Shown here in pieces: positions 7,501 to 14,218 of a stretch of DNA of 14,218 nt (position 1 is its first letter; the number at the start of each line of letters is the position of its first letter). The notes under the pieces were generated by a model. The model ran no database searches and had not been told where the DNA came from. It saw only the letters and a program-made list of their open reading frames with translations. The translations under genes were made by a program, and so were the position numbers. Origin of the DNA: Spirogloea muscicola (Eukaryota > Streptophyta > Zygnematophyceae > Spirogloeales > Spirogloeaceae). The stretch lies in NCBI GenBank assembly GCA_009602725.1, contig WELB01000169.1:121477-135694 (forward strand), in the 5' to 3' direction.

Positions 7501-10102
7501 ACTGTCTCTCACAGGGAGGAGGTCAGGCAAGTGCTGTTGCGCCATGGCTTGCTGAGCGGCACGGTTGACGAAGCAGGCCGGGAAATCCAGCTGGACCACC
7601 TTGTCAGACTTGGGACGTCCGCCTACATTGGCCAGCTGCCGGCATTCGCGCGCCTGACAGCTTCTCTACGTGACGCTACGGACTCGGAGCTGCGCACATT
7701 CCTGGGCCAGAATTGGCAGCAAGCAGCAGATGAGTCGTCAGCCTATGCTGGGCAGAATGTAGCAGGAAGCAAGGGAAGTCTACCTGGTCTGGCAGAAGCT
7801 CCTGTGGTCCACTCTCAGGTGGACAATTTTGTCAAGTTGTGGATGATGGACCGGCTGACAGCTGAGGGCGTTGCACCTCCGCCAGGATTTACGACATTAT
7901 CAGGTGAACTCATTGCCACAGCCAAGCATGCCATGTTCTAACAGTCAAAGGCTCGATGAGTAGTCAAGTAAGGACCAAGTTCATGCCCATTGCCAAGCTC
8001 ACCCCTCAATTGAACAATTAGTCTTGCTGTATTGCAATGGATGCGCATCTTTTGGTAGTGACTGAAAATGTGGAAAGAACTGTATTTGTTGGCTGCAGTT
8101 GAAGATGCTGTGATTGTTGGAGAGCAACTCTTCCTCGAGGAAGCTCAGAGGAGGCTTGGACGCTTAAACCTCTCCCTCCTCTCCTCGGGCCTTGGTACAG
8201 CTACCGATGGGCACAAGGACATAGCAGCCACACAGCACAACAAGGACGAAGCCTCGGAGGATCCGCTGGAGGCACTCTTGTCGCACCTTGAGCAGGCCTT
8301 GTACGATGAGGTCGTGATAGCCCTGGGACCATTGACAGTGCCCAGCAGCAGAACACCTCCTGAAGCTCCCCATCAGTTTGAGGGTTTAGTGGACATGGCC
8401 ATCCAGGGTGTCCTTGTGGACGTGGAGCGGGCCGTGGCATTGGTGGAGGACGCTGGCCGCGGTGCATGGCAGGTGGGCGACGAGTGGCCGCGATGGGGAA
8501 AGACAGATGGCGTTGGCGATAGTGACAAGGACACTGGAGGCAAGGACTTGGAGGATCTGCTGTGGCTCTCCGAGTGGATGGGGAGTCCATCTTGTGTTGC
8601 CTCAGGGTACGTATAGACTCCTAGCCCGGCTGTTGAATGTTTGTAACAAAGCAGCTGTTGCTTTAAAATCGATCATCAGGTTGCTTTTGATTCTAGCAAC
8701 CTGGGTGTTGGGTTTCTTTCGCAGGATCCAGGAAGGTAAGATCAGTCCATCGGCGTCCGGCCTTATGTCGCACGTCATGGCTGGCATCAGCGCTCTGGTC
8801 CCATTGACCAGAGTACAGGCAGAAGATCTACTCATTCGAGGCTTAACAGCAGTGAGGCACCTGGTCAGCAAGAGGATGGCCAAGTCTTTTCTGCACGGCC
8901 ATCTCCCGCTGGAAGTCCTCGTTGAGAGCGACTTCGACTCGCTCGACTCGCTCGACTCGCTCAGAGCTGCTCTGAAGTTGAATGCCAGGCACGTTCCAAG
9001 GGGCCTCGCTCTCCGCCGTACCTTGCCTCAATCTCTCGCAGTCACTAATGCAGATCCTTCTTGGCTGTTACACTGACTTGGGCAGACTCTTGTACCTGAC
9101 TGCCAAGATCCGTTTCATCATGACAGACGCCATGCAGGAGAAGTCCTGGCAGAGCTTGGCAAGGAAGTGCCTGCTGGCCTAGAAAGCATATCAGATGAGC
9201 TGTTTAATGATTTAGAAATTGCAGGTCAGCGAGTCTCTCTTTACTGCTATATGTACAAGTAGATAGTCAGGCGAGGACTCTTGTCATGGGTCTAACTTGA
9301 TGTAATTTGCATCTGTAAAATCATTGACAAGTCCTCTGGCAGCCATTCTCTCCACCCTGTAGAGGGCTGACGCTTCCTGTGGCACTGTTGCCTCCAGTGA
9401 AGCTGAGCGAGATCCCCATGGTGCAGAAGCACATGGACGCCTTTGCCCTGCTCCCCTCGTTTGACGACGACATTGACGACCTGCGCAAGGCTATCATACG
9501 TTCTGGGTACGATGTGGGTCTTGGATGTCTGATGAAGGGTGGATGCTTTTACATATCATTTACTGCCCTCTTGACCTTCAGCAGATCTTCCTGCCAATGA
9601 CTGACCCAGCTTTCATGACTTTACAGATATCCCAATCTCTGGTTGCCTCTGCTGCCCGTCGGTATTCATCTACCATCAAGAGATGAAATCCTCAAATTTC
9701 CCAAGGCTCACATTGCAGTCCTGGTGCTGCAGGTCCGGAAATTAGTGCTTTTGTCAACGCCGTGTTGTTGTCACGTCCACAGTTGCTAGGGTTACATGTC
9801 CTTAGAGATTAGAATTTGGTTGGCTGCTCTTCTTCACCATCCACCATTCATGGCCACTCTTGCCAGACAGTTAGTTGCACCTGTTGAGTGCCTATGATGT
9901 TGTGGCTTGTGCAAGCAAGGCACATCCACATTGACAAGAGCACGCCTTGCTTGACTGCATTTTGCAGATTGTGGCACATCTGCTGCTGGTGGGCAGTCAA
10001 AGGACAACCCCGCTCTTGTTTGACGCGATTGGGGATGTCGGAAGGGGCCTCCTTGGTTGGGTTCACCATGTCCTGGCCAGTTACACGGAAGTGTCAAACT
10101 AG
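4581..10102 (+). CDS. Large multi-exon gene of unknown function (about 945 residues or more)
   Basis: I do not recognise this protein. Proposed exons: 4581 or 4599-4774, 4887-4917, 4991-5122, 5545-5682, 6015-6207, 6358-6578, 6836-6967, 7097-7297, 7519-7903, 8099-8606, 8725-8988, 9127-9224, 9398-9506, 9627-9732, 9968-10102. From 4599 these sum to 943 codons including the TAG stop, with codon phase matching at every junction. Donors are GT except a GC at 8989. The product looks mostly helical and soluble, with segments such as LLAMALTARQLFAKELIQQA and EDAVIVGEQLFLEEAQRRLG. A low-complexity acidic stretch lies in exon 8099-8606. Hydrophobic stretches occur near 6535-6575 and at the C-terminus (LWLPLLPVGIHLP; IAVLVLQIVAHLLLVG). 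The ATG at 4581 sits in an ATCATGG context and is in frame, but a start farther upstream or fusion to the previous gene is possible. The least certain joins are around 6579-7096. Confidence 0.65.
5123..5544 (+). other. Intron in the unknown gene
   Basis: A GT-AG intron in phase 0 between LLEEK and GLAILQRF. I see no gene or repeat in it. Confidence 0.65.
5683..6014 (+). other. Intron in the unknown gene
   Basis: A GT-AG intron in phase 0 between GEPIPA and DFSNMTLQQ. It is lower in GC than the flanking exons and holds no other feature I can support. Confidence 0.65.
6666..6720 (+). other. Candidate cassette (poison) exon
   Basis: A 55-base segment lies between a good acceptor (CATTGCAG, ending 6665) and a consensus donor (GTAAGC at 6721). 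In one frame it reads DRVFELLLRTQMNAESMQ. The preceding exon ends at 6578 in phase 0, and joining it here gives TGA as the first codon. Skipping to 6836 keeps the frame open. It could be a regulated exon that triggers decay, a spurious match, or a true exon next to a sequencing error. Confidence 0.3.
8936..8962 (+). repeat. Three tandem copies of a 9-bp unit inside a coding exon
   Basis: GACTCGCTC is repeated exactly three times in exon 8725-8988. It encodes three consecutive Asp-Ser-Leu units. The period is a multiple of three, so copy changes would keep the frame. Confidence 0.9.
8989..9126 (+). other. GC-AG intron
   Basis: The exon 8725-8988 ends AATGCCAG and is followed by GCACGT. The next exon starts at 9127 after CATCATGACAG. 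This GC donor is the only join I found that carries the frame into HAGEVLAELGKEVPAG, and that frame then splices in phase to the exon at 9398. GC-AG introns are a known minor class processed by the major spliceosome. Confidence 0.5.
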
Positions 10103-10305
10103 TCCAGATGCAACCAAAGAGCAGGGCCTCAAGAGCTTGTCAAGAAGACCAAAACTTCCTGTGCCAAGCCGGTATACTCTAGGACGAGGTTGACTATCTG
10201 CCTCGTGCTTCTTGTAGCTGTTGTGATGCATCAGCCTTGGAAGAGATGTGAGACCCTCACTGCCTCCTTGTGCCCATGTGAGCAGAGCGTCAATTGAGGA
10301 GCTTG

Positions 10306-10310
10306 TTACA
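10306..10310 (-). terminator. Candidate polyadenylation motif TGTAA for MUTYH
   Basis: TTACA on the plus strand reads TGTAA on the minus strand, about 665 bp after the proposed MUTYH stop. If it is used, the 3' UTR would overlap that of the convergent gene. Confidence 0.3.
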
Positions 10311-10428
10311 TTGCACCACGTGGTTGCTGCATAATCAGCAATTATCCGTGCCAATATTTATGCCAAGCTCTCACAATCCGGGTCTGCCTGTGAATAATCC
10401 AAGACATTTGGAGCTGCCAACACTTCAG

Positions 10429-10433
10429 TGTAA
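10429..10433 (+). terminator. Candidate polyadenylation motif TGTAA for the unknown gene
   Basis: TGTAA (in AGTGTAACAT) is the only plus-strand copy I find between the stop codon at 10102 and the end of the opposing gene. It lies about 330 bp past the stop. TGTAA is the typical chlorophyte signal, so this depends on the organism assignment. Confidence 0.45.
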
Positions 10434-10974
10434 CATATTCCTCCATTCTTTGGGGGCAAATTTGCCCCGACGTAAGCCGTCCCTCAATTTCCTACTGGGT
10501 CCTAGTTAGCTTTTAAGAAGCTCTGGCAAAGTTCTAATCATTGGGGTGAATGTAGGCAAGTGTCATTGAGGGCAGAACACAAGCTGTGTGCAAGGAGGTT
10601 TTGGGTCTAGGCAGGCCTGTGCGCCAGTTTCGAGAGGCTCATTGGCAGAGATTGGCACAATGTCTTTGTCCCGGCTCTCGCTTGTGCCTTCGCTGGCCTG
10701 CTTGTGTTGCTCTGAAGGGTGGACTAATGTCGGCATACCATGTCATATATCTGAGGCACCTCCCACGTACAAAAACGATCAGAAGAAGGATGAGGAGCAG
10801 GCCGGGCTTAACAGGCTCGTGCATATGCTGCATGCATCGAGGACTTAACTGCAGATACTTTCAAGCTCCCTGCTCTTAAGAAGCACCGAGGTGTGTTTGC
10901 TTGTCCATATCCAAGCTTGCCTCCTGGAAAGTGCTGCGATGTGAGGTGCATTCATTCAATAGCAGAGCATCCCA

Positions 10975-13900
10975 TCACTTCTGAGAATGCAAGCAAGCTC
11001 TGTGGAATACCTTTCTGACACCTGCCGTGATGCCAAGTTCCGCCATCTGCGTGTTGCTCACCCACTTCACTGCCTGCTGTTGTGTTGCTGCCTCCATGAC
11101 ACTCTGCGGCCCTCCTGTAAGCTTGTGCGCTACACAAGTTAGTGAGAACTCAAGATTGACCTCAGGCAATTTTACCCTTCATTGACTGGCACAAAGCCGT
11201 TGTTGCAGTTGCAACATGTAAGGTGTGTGTCATGTAATTCAGAGAACCAAATTAGGGGGCTTAATGCAATGGTTCACCAGTACTGTCAGTGTGCACCTGT
11301 CCCCTGCAGCAGCAGCCAATCCACGTCCATCCGCTGGTGAATGTGCGAGAACTGGTGCAAGTAGGTGCCCACGGTCTCGCGCCTCATCACAGGGCCTTGT
11401 TCTTGTTGATTAAGATCCAGGCCCACGAGAGACGCCACATACGCGTCGATCTCTGCCCTCCTGCTGCCGTCATTGACCTGGCGCGCATTCACAGGGACAG
11501 TCGGAAACTCCCACAGGCCTGCCAGGAGCCCTGCTGGCGGCCGTTGCACGAGCAGGAACATGGAGGTGTTGCTGGGAGCCATGGACACAGGTGTGCAAGC
11601 ATGCTCCACTTGTCCTTCACGCTCATCGCTTGCAGGAAGGCTATCTCGCCTTCGCCGCCCAACCCCAGTGGACCTCCTAACCGTGCCGGAACCGATTAGC
11701 ATCTCCACCACGCATACATCCACGTGCTCCTGCCGCGGTGCCATTTTGATGGTCCTGGCGGGAAAGTCCGTCACAGCAACAGCGCGCTGCCGTACAACCT
11801 TGTCGGCTTGCACGGAAGGTTCACAACCGGCGGTATCTCGTCTGCCGGCGCTGTCACGTTCGCCGGGCCACTGTACTTTAGAAAGCCTCAAAGCGGCACA
11901 GTGCCGCGCGACGGGGCACACACCGCAGCGCGGCGCGGCGGGTGTGCAGAGTGTGGACCCCAGCTCCATGAGTGTCTGAGTCCAGTCGCCGGGCCGCGTG
12001 GAGCCAGTGCTGCCCGCAAGCTCCTGCGCCAGCGACCAGTGGAGCTGCACGGTAGCTGACGCCTTGGGGTCGGTGGCGATAGCCCGCAGACGCGAAAGGA
12101 CGCGCACCACGTTGCCATCCACGGCTGGCACTGCCTGGCACCATCAACAAGTGGTGGCGGAGTGCACTCCTGGCTCTGATGAGAGAGCTACACTCCGAAA
12201 CTAAACGCCTGACCTCCCAGCCCACTACCTTACAATCTTGATATGCCAATGATAGGGGCTGCTAACATTCTTCCGCAATTCAAGCCTCCTCTGCAGAGAC
12301 AGCATCAAGAGCCCTGAACCCCCCCTTGTGAGATCACATGACAGGCTGTGCTGTGGGCGGGCTGTGGGCAATACCCGGTGAAAGGCGATGGACGCAATGG
12401 CGCCAGCAGTGTAGCGCCCAATGCCAGGGATCTGAAGAAGGCCCTCAGGTTCTTGGGGGAAGGAACCGCCGAGCTTCTCCACAATGTACACGGCACCCTG
12501 CACTGAGTACACAGTCAGTCACCTCCGAGCTTGGGGCTGAAGTTGTGTGCAGCTTTGTGGGACTGCATTCTCGGATGGCCGGCAAGCAGCTGTGCGGCAA
12601 TGCGGGCAGGACCCCTGCCAACAGAGCGACACACTCGGTATCAGCGAGGAGTATGCATGCGAGCGGCAGTGCCCAGCGCCTAACCTCTCTGAGGAAGCGC
12701 GCGCGGCGATAGTAACCCAGGCCCGCCCACTCCTCATTTACCTCCTGCACTCAGGCAAACAAAGCTGCCATGGCTTCAACAGGCAAGGCACGCCTCCAAA
12801 CGAATGAAGCCTGCATCTCCCAAGTAAGAGAAAGGCTGAAAGTGCAGCCATATACCTCTGACAAGGCCTCAGACACATGGTACAGGTAGCCACGACCGAA
12901 ACTCAGTGACCTTGACAATCCAAAACCTGAATACTGTTTCTTACAGGACCTCTTTACTTCAACTCTCGACCCCTAATGATGCCAAGGCCCTGGCCACCAC
13001 CACTGCACCTTGGCGTGATGCCAAGTGTCCAGAAAACTGGGGCCACGAAGCTGCCGCCTGACCCATGGCCATTGCGCCGTGCTCTCTGCTCAAGGCCTGA
13101 CGAGATTGCTCGGACCACGTACACAAGCCTGACGCTTGTAGGATTGATAGCCAACGGAGGCCAGGTGCCGCACGAGCTGCGGCGTGCCAATGACTTGCTG
13201 GAAGCCGGCTTATGCCTGCCGTTGACCTGCAGACCTCCTAGAGATCACCTAGTTCCAGGCTCTATATGCTGCACAGTCTCGAGACTCAGAAGCCAGCCTA
13301 CATTTAACAATCTGTTTCCACCTACATTTTAATGTTAACTCAGGGCCACGGGCAGTCAACCCGACGAACATCATTCCCCCGATCCTCGTCAAGATAAGCA
13401 CGCACCGTCAGGACTTGGACGAGCCGCCGGAGGGCACAGTGCAGCAAGCAAACAATGACTTCGTGCACCTCCTGAGTGGCTGCAGCGAGGGCCTGCACTG
13501 TGGGCCAGCGGCAGAGCCAGCGCGGATAGTACTTGGCCGCCGTCGCTGCGCGCGTCTGCTGCAGCATAAGCTCCGAGACCCACACCTCGTACGCTCGCTG
13601 GTTATCGCAAACGCCCTGTGGAGAGCACCAAAAGTGACAGACTACCATTAGGGTCTCCACCAGGAGTAGGACTCAAGGCTTAGGGTTAGGGTTCCCTGCC
13701 TGCGGGCTTGCATGAACCCTAAACCCTGGTGGGGGCCTGGCAGCTGCAAGGATCTGGTTCCCATTCCAGCTGAGACTGGCGGCTCCAGAGACCGTGGCAC
13801 CGTCTAGCTAGCGAGCGAGGTCAGCAGCATGGCCGCACATCCTCTGCGGAGGCGCGGCACCGCACACACCACAGCAAAGCTCGCCACCAAGTTATCAATG

Positions 13901-14218
13901 GCTGCTCGCCACGGCCTCACAGGAGACTACAGTGGCAATGCGGCCACCACACCCGTGACACAACGAGCGCTTTGAACGAGAGGGCAGGCTCACGGACGGA
14001 TGCGGCGGCGGCGGCGGCGGTGCGCCAGGGCAGCATTCGGTGCCCGGCGTCGTACCACGCCAGCAGGCGCCGGCGAATGTCCTCGCACTCCCGCGGGCTG
14101 AAGCTCGGCGCCGCCGCCGCCGCCGCCGCCGCCGGCTCCCGTGGAGACGGCGTCGGTGCCTCTTCGATGGCGGCGAGCTCGGCGGCGGCGCCCCCCCTTG
14201 CTGTGGGCTCGGCGGCCC
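10975..14218 (-). CDS. MUTYH: Adenine DNA glycosylase MutY/MUTYH (N-terminus beyond window edge)
   Basis: This enzyme removes adenine mispaired with 8-oxoguanine in base excision repair, in the nucleus and possibly organelles. Minus-strand exons, in transcript order: 14218-13998, 13615-13469, 12744-12685, 12497-12375, 12134-11297, 11114-10975. The internal joins are in phase. Motifs in order: [30 protein letters not shown] with the catalytic Glu; [11 protein letters not shown]; helix-hairpin-helix [32 protein letters not shown] with the catalytic Asp; and the 4Fe-4S ligands CX6CX2CX5C within [18 protein letters not shown]. The connector [16 protein letters not shown] and a NUDIX-like C-terminal domain follow, with [18 protein letters not shown], the 8-oxoguanine-reading QFSHIHQR loop and [13 protein letters not shown] near the end. 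The N-terminus is Ala-rich and open to the window edge without a Met. The first donor (13998 or close by) and the last stop are the least certain points. The family assignment is secure. Confidence 0.95.
11600..11740 (-). other. Low-complexity insertion in the MUTYH C-terminal domain
   Basis: Between the first NUDIX-like strand (VDVCVVEML) and the strand MFLLVQRPP there are about 45 residues rich in Arg, Ser and Gly, including a [17 protein letters not shown] stretch. In the well-known family members the two strands are separated by a short loop. It is read through without a stop and without clear splice sites, so it appears to be coding. Confidence 0.6.
12745..13468 (-). other. Large intron of MUTYH
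   Basis: It joins QALAAATQE to [12 protein letters not shown] in phase 0 on the minus strand. The middle (about 12954-13332) is GC-richer and open on both strands (118 codons plus, 78 codons minus), but I recognise no domain. I see no terminal repeats that would mark a transposon. Confidence 0.65.
13616..13997 (-). other. First intron of MUTYH within the window, carrying telomere-like repeats
   Basis: The acceptor is TCTCCACAG before GGCGTTTGC on the minus strand. The donor lies near 13994-13997, where TCC|GTCCGT keeps the frame but CC|GTGAGC is the better consensus. It holds the inverted telomere-like motifs at 13680-13727. Confidence 0.55.
13680..13727. repeat. Inverted pair of telomere-like repeats (hairpin)
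   Basis: TTAGGGTTAGGGTT at 13680-13693 faces AACCCTAAACCCT at 13715-13727. The right arm is the CCCTAAA plant/green-algal type and the left arm a TTAGGG type. The inner ends pair over 8 bp (TTAGGGTT with AACCCTAA), extendable past a one-base bulge, around a 21-base loop. Confidence 0.85.
14110..14133 (-). repeat. Trinucleotide GCC/GGC run, encodes eight Ala in MUTYH
   Basis: Eight GCC units on the plus strand read as GCG-type alanine codons in the MUTYH frame, just before [10 protein letters not shown] second run at about 14001-14019 encodes six alanines right after LPWRT. Such runs are prone to copy-number change and to assembly errors. Confidence 0.8.

Larger units (their letters stand above)
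10103..10974. other. Convergent intergenic region (3' UTRs)
   Basis: This region lies between the stop of the unknown gene and the proposed MUTYH stop. It carries short open frames on both strands with no recognisable domain, splice pattern or codon character. The likely content is the two 3' UTRs. Confidence 0.55.

Noticed and set aside
8982-9182. Frame reading LLYLTAKIRFIMTDAMQEK as the exon in this region
   Set aside because: It stops at 9180 without a donor, whereas the frame entered at 9127 leads in phase to the exon at 9398.
10586-10879. Overlapping small open frames in the convergent intergenic region as a small gene
   Set aside because: There is no domain, no splice pattern, no codon bias, and both frames are short. 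Best read as 3' UTR.
11289-11979. Plus-strand open frames of 136 and 168 codons
   Set aside because: They lie antisense to the large MUTYH exon, which carries the iron-sulfur and NUDIX-like motifs.
1-14218. CRISPR array, insertion sequence, prophage or tRNA/rRNA genes
   Set aside because: No regularly spaced repeats, transposase motifs, terminal inverted repeats or structured RNA signatures were seen. The intron-rich layout is eukaryotic nuclear.

Overview
This is a nuclear genome window from a eukaryote, most likely a green alga (chlorophyte). All three genes are split by spliceosomal introns. Exons are GC-rich and introns are closer to balanced composition. Almost all introns are GT-AG with pyrimidine-TGCAG type acceptors. 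TGTAA, the usual chlorophyte polyadenylation motif, sits after the one certain plus-strand stop. There is no sign of operons, Shine-Dalgarno sites, CRISPR arrays, tRNA or rRNA. Exon joins below were worked out by hand from splice consensus and codon phase. No transcript data or database search was available.

Layout. (1) Positions 1 to about 4.5 kb, plus strand: a 5'-truncated membrane protein gene. It carries a Calx-beta domain spread over four exons. This is followed by a four-helix voltage-sensor-like block, a fifth membrane helix, an extracellular cysteine-containing region, a sixth helix and a highly charged cytoplasmic stretch. The membrane part looks like the N-terminal sensor half of algal and protist adenylate/guanylate cyclases, but I find no cyclase catalytic domain. 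The frame is broken by a one-base shift directly after the last helix (about 3727).

(2) About 4.6 to 10.1 kb, plus strand: a gene of at least 15 exons. The exons join in phase into about 943 codons of a mostly helical protein that I do not recognise, ending at a stop at 10100-10102. The boundary with gene 1 is not clear: the charged tail frame can be spliced into this gene without a stop, so one long fused gene is possible.

(3) 10.1 to 11.0 kb: a convergent 3'-3' intergenic region with candidate polyadenylation motifs for both neighbours, placed so that the two 3' UTRs may overlap.

(4) 10975 to the right edge, minus strand: the adenine DNA glycosylase MUTYH/MutY, in six exons with the start codon beyond the window. 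All expected catalytic, iron-sulfur and 8-oxoguanine recognition motifs are present. Its first intron holds telomere-like repeats in inverted orientation.

MUTYH acts in base excision repair. The two plus-strand genes look like a membrane signalling protein and an uncharacterised protein. Nothing in the sequence links the three genes functionally. The points most worth following are the Calx-beta plus cyclase-type sensor architecture without a catalytic domain, its frameshift, and the unresolved junction with the unknown downstream gene.
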